The notes: generated from the letters alone by a model not told the origin. Positions 28,674-41,142 are shown, counted from the stretch's first letter. The stretch is 64,000 nucleotides of DNA from Jiella marina (GCF_024359545.1 NZ_JAKQZG010000014.1:62001-126000), one strand, 5' to 3'. Numbers and translations: made by a program.

Positions 28674-29435
28674 ATGGCGATCACGCGCACGAGCATCTCA
28701 CGACGATCCCTCCTCATCGGCGGAGCAGCGGCAGGCCTTGCCGGTTGTACGACGCCCGGCCGCCAGACAACGAGGCCGGATGCGTCGCGTCCCCTGCCGC
28801 TCGAGAGTGCTGGATACGGCGCACCCAGCGACCCGCTTCAGGCGAAGCGCACGGATGCGCTCGATGAACGCTATTCCGCCCTGGTCGACGACGGCCACGA
28901 GCTGCCGGCCATCCCTTATTGGAAAATGGACCCGAAATATTTCCGCCAACGCGTCCCGAACCCGACTGGCGAACCCGCCGGCACGGTCGTTGTCGATACG
29001 CCGAATCGGTTCCTCTATCTCGTCGAGGCCGATGGCATGGCGATGCGCTACGGCGTCGGGATCGGGCGCGCCGGCTTCGTCTGGGGCGGCGAAGGCACGA
29101 TCCACTGGCGCCAGCATTGGCCGCGCTGGAAAGTCCCGGCGGAGATGATTGCGCGCAAGCCCTCGCTCGAGATCTATTCGGTCGAAAACGGCGGCATGGA
29201 ACCGGGCATCGGCAATCCGCTGGGCGCCCGGGCCCTCTACATCTTCAAGAACGGCCGGGATACGCTCTACCGCCTCCATGGCACGCCGGAATGGTGGACG
29301 ATCGGCGGGGCGAATTCATCGGGCTGCGTGCGGCTCGTCAATCAGGACGTGATCGACCTCTACGAGCGGGTTCCCTATCACGCCCGGATCGTCGTCCATC
29401 AGTCCGCGATGGACGACCGCATTGTCGCGATCTGA
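28674..29435 (+). CDS. L,D-transpeptidase (YkuD domain) lipoprotein
   Basis: Predicted periplasmic enzyme forming 3-3 peptidoglycan cross-links or anchoring proteins to the wall. From ATG 28674 it is 253 residues. The N-terminus SRRSLLIGGAAAGLAGC has paired arginines, a hydrophobic core and a lipobox cysteine, so it should be an exported lipoprotein. The YkuD domain (about 105-245) ends in the catalytic block with HGTPEWWTIGGANSSGCVRL, containing the nucleophilic cysteine. The frame is open far upstream but that DNA belongs to lysR on the other strand. Confidence 0.92.
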   Translation: MAITRTSISRRSLLIGGAAAGLAGCTTPGRQTTRPDASRPLPLESAGYGAPSDPLQAKRTDALDERYSALVDDGHELPAIPYWKMDPKYFRQRVPNPTGEPAGTVVVDTPNRFLYLVEADGMAMRYGVGIGRAGFVWGGEGTIHWRQHWPRWKVPAEMIARKPSLEIYSVENGGMEPGIGNPLGARALYIFKNGRDTLYRLHGTPEWWTIGGANSSGCVRLVNQDVIDLYERVPYHARIVVHQSAMDDRIVAI

Positions 29436-29483
29436 CGATCCGAGAACAGCGCCCGATCCGGGCGGGAAAAGCGATGTTCGCCC

Positions 29484-30212
29484 TCAACTTCGCATCACGC
29501 GGATTGCGGACCGGCCGCCATCGACCCCGATGATCTGGCCGGTGATCCACGAGCCGGCCTCGGTGAGAAGCACCTCCGCCATGCCGGCGACGTCATCGGG
29601 CCGCCCGAGCCGCGGAATGGCGTGCATCTTGGCGACTGCATCGGCCATTTTGGGATTACCGGCCACCGTCTGTCCCAAGGGCGTATCGATCAGCGAAGGC
29701 GCGATGGCGTTCACCCGGATCTGCGGCGCATATTCGGTGGCGAGCGTGCGGGTCAGCCCGACGACTGCGCCCTTGGCCATGGCGATCGAGGCGTGGGCGG
29801 AGAACCCCTGATCGACGGCAACGGTCGAAAAGAACAGCGCGCTGGCGCCGTTCTCTGCCTTCATCAAGGCATCGCTCGAAGCCTGGAACGCCCGCGCCGC
29901 GCCGACGGCATTCAACCGAAAATCACCGACGAAATCTTCCGGTTTTGCACGCGCGAACGGCTTGAGATTGATCGACCCGACCGCGTAGACCAGGCCATCC
30001 AGCGGCCCTTCGATCTCGGCAGCGGTTCGCTCGATTGCCTCGTCCTCCATGACGTCGCAGACGATGCTCTGCGCAGAGAACTCCTCTGCGATCCGGCCGA
30101 GTTCGTCGCCGTTACGTCCGGCGACGACGATCTCATGCCCGGCCCCGTTCAGGCGGCGCGCGATCGCCGACCCGATACCGCCATTTCCGCCATAGATCAG
30201 ATAACGTCCCAT
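29484..30212 (-). CDS. SDR-family protein with substituted catalytic tyrosine
   Basis: Short-chain dehydrogenase/reductase fold, 242 residues from ATG 30212 with AAAGGGG upstream. The cofactor motif YGGNGGIGSAIARRL is at the N-terminus, the NAVG motif and the catalytic serine (FFSTVAV) are present, and the lysine is in MAKGAV. The tyrosine expected four residues before that lysine is replaced by isoleucine (HASIAMAKG). Such variants occur in a divergent SDR subgroup; activity as a dehydrogenase is therefore uncertain and the substrate unknown. It ends 48 bases from the convergent L,D-transpeptidase gene. Confidence 0.82.
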   Translation of the reverse strand: MGRYLIYGGNGGIGSAIARRLNGAGHEIVVAGRNGDELGRIAEEFSAQSIVCDVMEDEAIERTAAEIEGPLDGLVYAVGSINLKPFARAKPEDFVGDFRLNAVGAARAFQASSDALMKAENGASALFFSTVAVDQGFSAHASIAMAKGAVVGLTRTLATEYAPQIRVNAIAPSLIDTPLGQTVAGNPKMADAVAKMHAIPRLGRPDDVAGMAEVLLTEAGSWITGQIIGVDGGRSAIRVMRS

Positions 30213-30676
30213 TTCGGCCCCTTTGCTCGTCATTCTCTTGGCGAAAGCGGTGCGCTCCCGCCCCAAATCAATGGGTCGAGAACACGGGGTCGGAAGAAAG
30301 GGTTTCTGAGAATCGGCCAGGTGCGTCGAAATGCCGGGGCATGAAGAGAGCGCCCTTCTTCCCGAATTGACGCGAATCTGCGCAGATTGGAGGCAGTGAA
30401 GAAAACAATGGTCGGCTGGCAGCCATGCGGCGGTACGAGGAAACCGTCATTGCACGGTGCCAGCCGACCCCCCACGGGACCCAGGAGATGCGGCGGACCT
30501 GAGCATTCCATGGGGTAACTCGCAGGGTGCCAGATCGCTGGCTTATTCCCTGGAATTCCTTGGCTGAACACTTGCCCAGAAAAGACTCAAATGCAACTTC
30601 GCCGCAGCGCCGAAAGCCAAACTTTTATCAAGAGGGTTAAGACGCTGACAACTCTGCTATCCGGCGTCCTGGTGCA
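30213..30676. other. 464-base gap between SDR and pleD genes
   Basis: No gene is supported. A weak 113-codon minus-strand open frame (30230-30571) has no recognisable protein. The notable element is a 12-bp perfect inverted repeat at 30410-30469, listed separately. A smaller hairpin (GCCAG-CGAT-CTGGC on the minus strand) lies about 50 bases further upstream on that strand. Confidence 0.5.
30410..30469 (-). ncRNA. Candidate structured RNA: 12-bp stem enclosing nested hairpins
   Basis: GGTCGGCTGGCA (30410-30421) and TGCCAGCCGACC (30458-30469) are perfect complements closing a 36-base loop. Inside, CCGT/ACGG (30444-30447 with 30454-30457) can stack directly on the main stem, while CGGT/ACCG (30431-30434 with 30443-30446) is a mutually exclusive alternative. 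On the minus strand the stem is followed by ATTGTTTTCTTC. It does not carry the conserved signal-recognition-particle or tmRNA motifs. It could be a small RNA or a leader or terminator structure. Confidence 0.35.
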
Positions 30677-32062
30677 TTATCCACACGCTTTGCCGCGATC
30701 GTCCTCGGCTGTCTCCAGCCGGTCGCGTCCGGCCCGCTTGGCGGCGTAAAGCGCAGCGTCGGCGCGCTTCAGGATCGCCGCCGGCTGATTCTGCTCCCTC
30801 GACGAGAAGGCGAGGCCCTCGCTCACCGTGACATGGAGCCTCTCGCCCACGATGTCGAAGGGCGTATCCCGGATCTCCGCGCCGATCCGCTTTGCGACGG
30901 CCACCGCGGTTTCGGCATCGGCCGCCGGCATGAGCACCGCGAATTCCTCGCCCCCATAGCGGCAGGCGAGATCGGTCGAGCGAATCGAAGCTTCGAGCCG
31001 ACGGGCAAACTCCCGCAAGACGGCGTCGCCGGCGTCGTGGCCGAAGCCGTCATTGATGCGCTTGAAATGATCGATGTCCGCGATGATCAGCGCAAAGCTT
31101 TCGCGTTGGCCGTTCGCCCGCTCGACGGCGCGCTGCAGATGCATGTCGAAGAAGCGGCGGTTGTGAAGCTTCGTCAACGGATCGAGCACCGCCAGTTCGA
31201 TCGTCTCGTCCACTGAACGCCGCAGCTGGTCGTCATAGCGCTTGCGCCGGATCTGCGTCTTCATCCGGGCTGCCAGTTCGTTGCGATCGACCGGACGCGA
31301 GACGTAGTCGTTGGCGCCGAGTTCGAGCGCGCGCGCAGCCGTCTCCTCTCCGTCGGCGGCCGCCAGGGCGAGGATCGGGATCGAACGCGTGGCGTCGCTG
31401 GATCGCAATTGCGAGACCAGACGCAGCGGATCGCAGTGCCGGGCCGACAGGTCGATCACGACGACCTCGGCGTTGGTTTCGCGAACCGCAGCGAAGAAGG
31501 TGGAGGCCTTGTCCGCAATCGATACAGCGGCAGGGCTGCCGAGATAGCGCACCAGCCGGCGCCCCTCGCCGGCTTCCTCCACATAGGCGACGACACGGGC
31601 CGAGTCGTCGAGATCGATGCGCGCCTGCTCATCGGCGTTGCCCGTGACCTGCAGCGCCGTGCGGGCGCGAGCGCGCCATTCGTCGGTGGCGCGCTTCAAG
31701 CGAACCAGGCTGCGCACCCGGGCAAACAGTGGCAGGTCGCGCACCGGCTTCGTCAGGAAATCGTCGGCGCCGGCCTCAAGCCCCGCCACCCGATCCTCGG
31801 GCTGGTCGAGCGCCGTGATCAGCACAACGGGAATATGCATGAGCTCGGGATCGGCCTTGATCCGGCGACAGACCTCGAACCCATCGAGATCGGGCATCAT
31901 GACGTCGAGCAGGACGATGTCGATCGCCTCACGGCGACAGATCGCCAGCGCTTCGGCGCCATTGTCGACGGCAACGACGTCGAAATACTCCGCCGTCAAA
32001 CGCGCCGACAGGACCCGGAGATTGATTTCGACATCATCGACGACAAGGATCCGTGCGGTCAT
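30677..32062 (-). CDS. pleD: PleD, response-regulator diguanylate cyclase
   Basis: Makes cyclic di-GMP during polar development and the cell cycle. From ATG 32062 it is 461 residues: a receiver domain with phospho-acceptor D53, a second degenerate receiver-like domain (about 150-280), and a GGEEF domain. The active-site motif is GGEEF itself, and an inhibitory I-site RSTD (RxxD) lies just upstream, so product inhibition is expected. A GTG at 32074 would overlap divK, but starting at 32062 puts the phospho-acceptor at the canonical position 53. It is eight bases after divK: one operon. Confidence 0.96.
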   Translation of the reverse strand: MTARILVVDDVEINLRVLSARLTAEYFDVVAVDNGAEALAICRREAIDIVLLDVMMPDLDGFEVCRRIKADPELMHIPVVLITALDQPEDRVAGLEAGADDFLTKPVRDLPLFARVRSLVRLKRATDEWRARARTALQVTGNADEQARIDLDDSARVVAYVEEAGEGRRLVRYLGSPAAVSIADKASTFFAAVRETNAEVVVIDLSARHCDPLRLVSQLRSSDATRSIPILALAAADGEETAARALELGANDYVSRPVDRNELAARMKTQIRRKRYDDQLRRSVDETIELAVLDPLTKLHNRRFFDMHLQRAVERANGQRESFALIIADIDHFKRINDGFGHDAGDAVLREFARRLEASIRSTDLACRYGGEEFAVLMPAADAETAVAVAKRIGAEIRDTPFDIVGERLHVTVSEGLAFSSREQNQPAAILKRADAALYAAKRAGRDRLETAEDDRGKACG

Positions 32063-32070
32063 GGCGCCGC

Positions 32071-32442
32071 TCACGCATCATCGAGAAAGGAGCGGACGAC
32101 TTCCATGAATCGAGTCACCGAGATCGGCTTGGAGATGTAAGCCTCGCATCCCCCCTGGCGGATGCGTTCCTCGTCGCCCTTCATCGCAAAGGCCGTTACC
32201 GCCACGACCGGAATCTGGTGGAGTTCGGGATCGGCCTTGAGCTGCTTGGTCACGTCGAGCCCGGAGATCTCCGGAAGCTGGATGTCCATCAGGATGAGAT
32301 CGGGCCGATTTTGACGCGCGAGTTCGACGGCAGACAAGCCGCTACGCGTCTGGACGGTCTCATAGCCATGCGCCACCAGGAGATCCCGGAACAGCTTCAT
32401 GTTGAGCTCATTGTCCTCGACGATCATCACGGTCTTCGCCAT
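32071..32442 (-). CDS. divK: DivK, single-domain response regulator
   Basis: 123-residue receiver-only regulator. The acidic pocket (VED near residue 10), phospho-acceptor D53 ([10 protein letters not shown]), Thr (VTAF) and Lys (SKP) are all present. In Caulobacter and rhizobia DivK is phosphorylated by DivJ/PleC-type kinases and acts through DivL-CckA to lower CtrA activity. It is the first gene of the divK-pleD operon, with AAGGAG before the ATG, and is divergent from the DUF3572 gene. Confidence 0.97.
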   Translation of the reverse strand: MAKTVMIVEDNELNMKLFRDLLVAHGYETVQTRSGLSAVELARQNRPDLILMDIQLPEISGLDVTKQLKADPELHQIPVVAVTAFAMKGDEERIRQGGCEAYISKPISVTRFMEVVRSFLDDA

Positions 32443-32532
32443 CGTCGATACTCCTTGCCTCGACCGGCCCGCCGAATTGCGTTACCCAGAGCACATCTAA
32501 TCGAATTTGTTTAAGAATCGGGAATCAGGTCG

Positions 32533-32868
32533 TTGACCTTCTTTAAGGATGTCGAGCCGCGACCACGCTCGGGAACGCAGAAACCGGAAATCGACGCCCC
32601 GGCAGCGGAAGCGATTGCCGTCAAGGCATTGGCCTTTATAGCCGGTGACGAGATACTACTTAAGCGATTCCTTGCCCTCACCGGCCTCGACCCACAGGAG
32701 ATGCGCCGGGCCGCTAGTGAGCCGGGCTTTCTCCCCGGGGTGCTCGATTTCATCCTCGGCCATGAGCCAACACTCGCAGCCTTCTGTGATGCAACGCAAA
32801 TCCCCCCGTCCAGCGTTCCGGCGGCGCGACGCGCGCTCGGCGGCCCGAGCGAGGTCGAAACCTGGTGA
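32533..32868 (+). CDS. DUF3572 family protein
   Basis: Small acidic cytosolic protein, about 111 residues from a TTG at 32533. The core AIAVKALAFIAGDEILLKRF followed by LALTGLDPQEMRRAA and FLPGVLDFILGHEPTLAAF is characteristic of DUF3572. The function is unknown. Its place next to divK is common in Hyphomicrobiales. The start is uncertain, since no ATG is available before the conserved region and AGG lies only about four bases upstream. Its stop overlaps the next gene's GTG by three bases. Confidence 0.8.
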   Translation: MTFFKDVEPRPRSGTQKPEIDAPAAEAIAVKALAFIAGDEILLKRFLALTGLDPQEMRRAASEPGFLPGVLDFILGHEPTLAAFCDATQIPPSSVPAARRALGGPSEVETW

Positions 32869-33533
32869 AACGCGGGCCGGTCAGCGCGGGGCCTTCGGTG
32901 GCGGACATCCCGAAGCGACGGGATGCCCTGCTCGTTCTTGACGTGGACGAGGTGATTCTCGAATTCATCGAGCCGTTCTCGCGGCTCCTTGGCGAGTATG
33001 GCGCCAAGCTCCACCCTGAGAGTTTCCGGCTGACGGGCAACGTCCGTTCGATTTCGACCGGAACCGCCCTCTCCGGCTCGGAACTCGACCGCATCACCGA
33101 ACAACTCTATCAGGAGCAGGAGCATCGTCAGCCGCTCGTGTCCGGCGTGGCAGAGGCGCTCTCGCGGCTCGGCGAGGTGGCGGACATCCTGTTCCTGACG
33201 GCGATGACGCCGGCCTATTACGGCAAGCGTCGTGCCTTGCTCGATGGCCACGGCCTCGACCATCCGATGATCGCAACGGAGCGTTCCAAGGGCGCCGTGG
33301 TCGCGCAGCTCGCCGAGCGCTGGCTTGGCCCGATCGTCTTCGTCGATGATCTGCCGCCGAATCTCGCCGCCGTGCGGCAGCGGGTCGATCGCGTGCGTCT
33401 GATGCATCTGATGGCCAACGAAGTGTTCCGCGACCATCTGCCGCCGCTCCCCTCCGGCGCCGTCAGCGCCGCGAACTGGCACGAAGGTCAAAACATCGTT
33501 CTCGACTGGCTGCGAATCGACGCTTCGTCCTGA
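32865..33533 (+). CDS. HAD-superfamily hydrolase-like protein
   Basis: 222 residues from a GTG overlapping the DUF3572 stop (GTGA). Motif I reads LVLDVDEVILEF, i.e. DxDxV with both aspartates, motif II is FLTAM, and the acidic motif IV is FVDDLPPN, all consistent with a haloacid-dehalogenase-fold phosphatase. The substrate cannot be deduced. It is translationally coupled to DUF3572, which hints at a linked role. Confidence 0.8.
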   Translation: MKRGPVSAGPSVADIPKRRDALLVLDVDEVILEFIEPFSRLLGEYGAKLHPESFRLTGNVRSISTGTALSGSELDRITEQLYQEQEHRQPLVSGVAEALSRLGEVADILFLTAMTPAYYGKRRALLDGHGLDHPMIATERSKGAVVAQLAERWLGPIVFVDDLPPNLAAVRQRVDRVRLMHLMANEVFRDHLPPLPSGAVSAANWHEGQNIVLDWLRIDASS

Positions 33534-33620
33534 GGGCCGCCGACGGTTGAACCGGGCCACTGTTCGATCGCGCTTTTTCCCGGGATCAGCTATGATCGCG
33601 CGCGGCCGGATTGGAAAACC

Positions 33621-34961
33621 ATGGCGACCTCGGATCCTTTCAGCTTCTGTCGGGACTGTTTCACCGAATCGCACGGTTCGGCACGGCGTTGTCGCGCCTG
33701 CGGGAGCCCCCGGATCCTCCGCCACGCGGAGCTGCGATCGCTCGCCATCGCCCATATCGACTGCGACGCCTTCTACGCCAGCATCGAAAAGCGTGACCGC
33801 CCGGAGCTCGCCGATCGGCCGCTGATCATCGGTGGCGGACGGCGCGGCGTCGTCTCCACTGCCTGTTACATTGCGCGAATCCGCGGCGTGCGGTCGGCCA
33901 TGCCGATGTTCAAGGCGCTGCAACTCTGCCCGAACGCAACGGTGCTCAGGCCCGACATGGCGAAATATGCGACCGTCGGCCGATCCGTCCGCGCCTTGAT
34001 GAACGAGATCACGCCTCTCGTGGAACCGCTGTCGATCGACGAGGCGTTTCTCGACCTTTCCGGCACCGAAACGCTCCACCGCGCGCCAAGCGCCCTCACC
34101 CTCGCGCGTCTCGCCCGACGCATCGAGACCGAACTGGGCATCACCGTCTCGATCGGGCTTTCCCACAACAAATTCCTCGCCAAGATCGCCAGCGACCTGG
34201 AAAAGCCCCGCGGCTTTTCCGTCATCGGCCGGGAGGAGACGCTCCGGTTCTTGTCCGACAAGCCGATCGGGCTGATCTGGGGCGTCGGCCAGGCGATGGA
34301 TCGCAAACTCGAGCGCGACGGTCTCCGCGTCATCGGCCAGCTTCAGACGATGGACGAAACCGACCTGATGAAGCGCTATGGCGACATCGGCCGCCGCCTC
34401 TGGCGGCTGTCACGCGGTATCGACGAGCGAAGCGTCAATCCGCGCGGCGAGGCCAAGAGCATCTCCACCGAGACGACGTTTTCGACCGACAAGTCGACGC
34501 GCGAGGAGCTGCTGCCCATCCTGCGGGACCTGTCCGAAACGGTGGCGGCGCGGCTCAAGGCCACCGATCTGGCGGCTTCGGGAATCGTCCTCAAACTCAA
34601 GACCGCGGACTTTAAGCTGCGCACACGAAACCGCCGGCTGGCCGATCCGACACGTCTCGCAGACCGGATCTTCGCGACCGGACGCGCCCTGTTGGAGCGC
34701 GAACTCGACGGCACGCGCTTTCGCCTGATCGGTATCGGCTGCGTCGATTTCTCTCCCGCGACGCGGGCCGACCCGGTCGATCTCGTCGACCGGGGCGCAG
34801 AGAAGCGCGCCAAGGCCGAAGCCGCACTCGATGATCTGCGATCGAAGTTCGGCAAGACGGCGATCGAGACCGGCCTCACCTTCGGTCGGCTGGAACGCCG
34901 CCATCGCGAGACCCAGCCGCCCGATCCGTCCGCAACGGCGCCCGACGTCTCGGCAGAATAG
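33621..34961 (+). CDS. dinB: DNA polymerase IV with N-terminal Cys4 motif
   Basis: Y-family translesion polymerase, 446 residues. The palm motifs [15 protein letters not shown] and [11 protein letters not shown] supply the catalytic acidic residues, followed by the helix-hairpin-helix and little-finger domains. Residues 1-30 add a zinc-ribbon-like motif with paired cysteines C10-x2-C13 and C24-x2-C27 that is absent from E. coli DinB but seen in some rhizobial homologues. No clear GTTC-N7-GTTC SOS box is present in the 87 bases upstream; an inverted GAAC...GTTC pair is there instead. No C-terminal beta-clamp motif was firmly identified. Confidence 0.94.
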   Translation: MATSDPFSFCRDCFTESHGSARRCRACGSPRILRHAELRSLAIAHIDCDAFYASIEKRDRPELADRPLIIGGGRRGVVSTACYIARIRGVRSAMPMFKALQLCPNATVLRPDMAKYATVGRSVRALMNEITPLVEPLSIDEAFLDLSGTETLHRAPSALTLARLARRIETELGITVSIGLSHNKFLAKIASDLEKPRGFSVIGREETLRFLSDKPIGLIWGVGQAMDRKLERDGLRVIGQLQTMDETDLMKRYGDIGRRLWRLSRGIDERSVNPRGEAKSISTETTFSTDKSTREELLPILRDLSETVAARLKATDLAASGIVLKLKTADFKLRTRNRRLADPTRLADRIFATGRALLERELDGTRFRLIGIGCVDFSPATRADPVDLVDRGAEKRAKAEAALDDLRSKFGKTAIETGLTFGRLERRHRETQPPDPSATAPDVSAE

Positions 34962-35071
34962 TCCCGGCGAAATGAGCCTTTAGCGACGGTATGGCGGCCG
35001 AACGCACCCGCCTCAAGCTATCGATAAAATTTTTTCATTAATCCGTTGATTTAGAAAGACTAAAATCCGCC

Positions 35072-38566
<3,495 letters not shown>

Positions 38567-38746
38567 CGACCCGTCCCCCGCAGCAATTCGTCAGACATCC
38601 CGTCGGAATGTGTCCGGAGCATTATGACCCGCATACATGGCGCGAAAGGCGCCCGACCGCGCCCGTCCCCAGAAAAGTCCGGTCGTCCACCGACGATGCC
38701 ATCCGCGTCCGGCAGATACATCGGGATGCAGCGCCGCCGAGGCTCG
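38567..38746. other. dnaE upstream region
   Basis: 180 bases between the microprotein frame and dnaE. It probably holds the dnaE leader. No strong T-run terminator separates the two, so read-through from the SOS promoter into dnaE is possible. Nothing else is recognised. Confidence 0.4.
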
Positions 38747-38833
38747 TCAGATCGCGTGGATGACCAAGCTAACAGCGAACACGAAGCTCGAAATTGCGAC
38801 GAGCGAAAGAACATCTTTGACGATGACGATCAT
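38747..38833 (-). CDS. Putative SOS-induced single-span membrane microprotein (28 aa)
   Basis: 28-codon frame with ATG at 38833 and TGA at 38747-38749. It starts MIVIVKDV and continues as one hydrophobic helix with a single charged residue pair (K6, D7) near the start and a His near the end (residues 8-28: LSLVAISSFVFAV then SLVIHAI). GAAGGTG ends about seven bases upstream, a good ribosome-binding site. A perfect GTTC-N7-GTTC box sits 39 bases upstream inside a TTGACA promoter. I recognise no named family. By design it resembles Caulobacter SidA (29 aa, SOS-induced, inner membrane, blocks division), but homology is not claimed. Confidence 0.6.
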   Translation of the reverse strand: MIVIVKDVLSLVAISSFVFAVSLVIHAI

Positions 38834-38871
38834 GACAGCACACCTTCGATATCCCGTTATGATCGGCATTT

Positions 38872-38896
38872 GTTCTTATTTTGTTCTAATTGTCAA
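38872..38896 (-). promoter_or_regulatory. LexA (SOS) box within a TTGACA promoter
   Basis: The plus strand reads GTTCTTATTTTGTTC at 38872-38886, i.e. GTTC-N7-GTTC, an exact match to the LexA site of Alphaproteobacteria (GAAC-N7-GAAC on the coding strand). TTGACA (minus strand, 38896-38891) lies four bases upstream as a -35 element, so bound LexA would cover the promoter. The -10 is not obvious. The only frame downstream before dnaE is the 28-codon frame. Confidence 0.7.
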
Positions 38897-39151
38897 GCGA
38901 TCCAAGGGCCGCGATCGGTGCTCAATTTGCCAGCGTTGTCGGGATGGTTGATGGCCGACGCACCCTGCAAGGCCGCGCCCCGTCATCCTGGCACGGCTTT
39001 GATGTGAAATTCCAAGCAGGTATGCGCGCTTTGGGCCGACCACGCGAACGCGCCGCCCGTGCCGAACCATGCTCGGGACGATCGAGTTCGTGACGGATGG
39101 GTATAGTGCGGAACGAGCCGGCTTCGCGGTTCGAAGCCGAACCGTTCGGGT
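38887..39151. other. Intergenic region between lolD end and the SOS promoter
   Basis: 265 bases with no supported gene. A 7-bp hairpin (GGCTTCG and CGAAGCC, 39120-39138, five-base loop) lies 14 bases after the lolD stop and may end that transcript, although no T-run follows. Confidence 0.45.
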
Positions 39152-39847
39152 TTAGCCCATGTCGAGCGGGACGACCTTGCCGTTTTCGAGGGTGATCGCC
39201 CGATCCATGCGTTTGGCCAGATCGTGATTGTGGGTGGCGATCAGCGCCGCGACCCCCGACTGGCGCACCAGCGCCGTCAGCGCATCGAAGACATAGCTCG
39301 ACGTCGTCGGATCGAGATTGCCCGTCGGCTCGTCGGCCAGAAGCACGTGCGGTGAATTGGCGACGGCGCGGGCGATCGCCACGCGCTGCTGCTCGCCGCC
39401 GGACAGTTCGGCGGGGCGGTGGTGGGAGCGCTTGCCGATGCGCATGTAATCCAGAAGCTCCTGGGCGCGCGAGGCCGCTTCGCCGTGCTTCAGACCCATG
39501 ATCATCTGCGGCATCATGACGTTTTCGAGCGCCGAGAATTCCGGCAGGAGGTGGTGGAACTGGTAGACGAAGCCGATCGCTTGGCGGCGCATGGCCGTGC
39601 GTCGGTCGTCGCCGAGCGTTCCGCAGGCCTCGCCGCCCACATAGACCTCGCCCGTGTCCGGGCGATCCAGGAGCCCGGCGATATGGAGGAGCGTCGATTT
39701 GCCGGCCCCGGAGGGCGCGACGAGCGCCACCATTTCACCGGGGGAGATCATCATCTCGGCCTCGTCGAGGATCGTCAGGCGGTTCTCGCCCTGCTCGTAA
39801 TGCCGGCCGACCGCTTCGAGGCGAAGCGCTGCTTGTTCCACCATCAT
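39152..39847 (-). CDS. lolD: LolD, lipoprotein-releasing ABC transporter ATPase
   Basis: ATPase of the Lol complex that extracts outer-membrane lipoproteins from the inner membrane. From ATG 39847 it is 231 residues. Walker A is APSGAGKST, followed by the family-typical [20 protein letters not shown], the signature LSGGEQQR and Walker B VLLADEP. The ATG overlaps the lolC stop (ATGA), so the two subunits are coupled. A longer frame upstream runs inside lolC and is not needed. Confidence 0.95.
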   Translation of the reverse strand: MMVEQAALRLEAVGRHYEQGENRLTILDEAEMMISPGEMVALVAPSGAGKSTLLHIAGLLDRPDTGEVYVGGEACGTLGDDRRTAMRRQAIGFVYQFHHLLPEFSALENVMMPQMIMGLKHGEAASRAQELLDYMRIGKRSHHRPAELSGGEQQRVAIARAVANSPHVLLADEPTGNLDPTTSSYVFDALTALVRQSGVAALIATHNHDLAKRMDRAITLENGKVVPLDMG

Positions 39848-41142
39848 TCGTACCGCAAGGCGTCGACAGGATCGAGGCGGGACGCCCGCCAGGAGGGCGG
39901 GATCGTCGCCAGGAAGGACAGTCCGATGGCCATGCACACGACGAGGATGACCTCGCCGGTCTCCACTTCCGCCGGAAGCTGGCTGAGGAAGTAGAGCTGC
40001 GGGTCGAACAGGACGACGCCAGTGATCCAGGAGAAGAATTGCCGCACGCTCTCGATGTTGAGGCAGAAGAGGACCCCGAGAAGGAAGCCTGCGAAGGTGC
40101 CGACCACGCCGATCGACGCACCGGTGATGAGAAACACCCGCATCACCGCGCCCTTGGTCGCGCCCATCGTTCTCAGGATGGCGATGTCCCGCCCCTTGTC
40201 CTTCACCAGCATGAACAGGCCGGAGATGATGTTCAGCGCCGCGACCAGGACGATCAGCGTCAGGATGATGAACATCACATTCCGCTCGACGGTGAGCGCC
40301 GAGAAGAAGCTCTCATTCTGCTTCTGCCAGGTCACCGTGTAGATCGGGCGACCAGCGGCATCGGCGATATCGGCCTGCATTTCGGCCACCTGATCGGGAT
40401 CGTTGACGAAGATCTCGATCGACTGGACCTGGTCCTCCTGGTTGAAATAGAGCTGCGCCTCGGCAAGCGGCATGTAGACGTAAGCCGCATCGTATTCCGA
40501 CAGGCCGATCTCGAAGATCGCGCTGACGGGATAGGCCTTCACACGCGGCGTGGTGCCGAGAGGCGTCACGTCGCCCTCGGGCGAGACCAGCGTGATCTGA
40601 TCGCCGAGCCTCAGACCCAGCGACTGGGCCAGGCGGCTTCCGATGGCCACCCCCTCACCCTCGTCGAAACCCTTGAGCGATCCGAGGGTGATGTTGTCGG
40701 CGACGGGATCGAGATTCTGCAGATCGGCCTCACGCACGCCCTTGACCAGCGCGCCGCTTGAAGACGTGGCAGGACCGGAGGCGAGAACCTGCCCCTGGAC
40801 CAGCGGCATGACGAAATCGACGCCGGACACCCGGACCACGCGTTTGGCCACCTCGTCATAGTCGGTCAGAGGCTGGTCGATCGGAGAGAGAATCACGTGG
40901 CCGTTGACCCCGAGGATGCGTGTAAGGAGTTCCGCCCGGAATCCGTTCATCACCGACATGACGATGATCAGCGCCGCCACGCCCAGCATGATGCCGACGA
41001 AGGAAAAGCCGGCGATCACCGAGACGCCGGCGTCCCGGCGCCGCGAGCGCAGGTAGCGCCCCGCGATCATCCATTCGAAGCGCGAGAACGGTTTGGTCGA
41101 CCCGGCGCCCCGCCCGTTCTCGGCGACGGAAGTCTCGCTCAT
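39844..41142 (-). CDS. lolC: LolC/LolE-family permease of the lipoprotein-releasing complex
   Basis: Inner-membrane permease of 432 residues: one N-terminal span after [20 protein letters not shown], a large periplasmic MacB-like domain, and three C-terminal spans (from about 290 on, [20 protein letters not shown]). Only one permease gene accompanies lolD here, so the complex is presumably a homodimer, as usual outside gammaproteobacteria. Its start overlaps the proS stop by four bases. Confidence 0.93.
   Translation of the reverse strand: MSETSVAENGRGAGSTKPFSRFEWMIAGRYLRSRRRDAGVSVIAGFSFVGIMLGVAALIIVMSVMNGFRAELLTRILGVNGHVILSPIDQPLTDYDEVAKRVVRVSGVDFVMPLVQGQVLASGPATSSSGALVKGVREADLQNLDPVADNITLGSLKGFDEGEGVAIGSRLAQSLGLRLGDQITLVSPEGDVTPLGTTPRVKAYPVSAIFEIGLSEYDAAYVYMPLAEAQLYFNQEDQVQSIEIFVNDPDQVAEMQADIADAAGRPIYTVTWQKQNESFFSALTVERNVMFIILTLIVLVAALNIISGLFMLVKDKGRDIAILRTMGATKGAVMRVFLITGASIGVVGTFAGFLLGVLFCLNIESVRQFFSWITGVVLFDPQLYFLSQLPAEVETGEVILVVCMAIGLSFLATIPPSWRASRLDPVDALRYE

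Noticed and set aside
30230-30571. 113-codon minus-strand open frame between SDR and pleD
   Set aside because: Irregular Pro/Arg-rich composition with no domain, and it spans the perfect 12-bp inverted repeat; more likely non-coding.
30471-30676. SRP RNA or tmRNA in the SDR-pleD gap
   Set aside because: CTCAGGTCCG looked suggestive, but the conserved GGAAGGAAGCAGCC-type loop and tmRNA acceptor features are absent.
33540-33575. GAAC...GTTC pair upstream of dinB as an SOS box
   Set aside because: The arms are inverted, not the direct GTTC-N7-GTTC needed for alphaproteobacterial LexA.
38876-39070. 64-codon minus-strand frame downstream of lolD
   Set aside because: Arg/Gly-rich product without a domain; it runs into the SOS promoter region.
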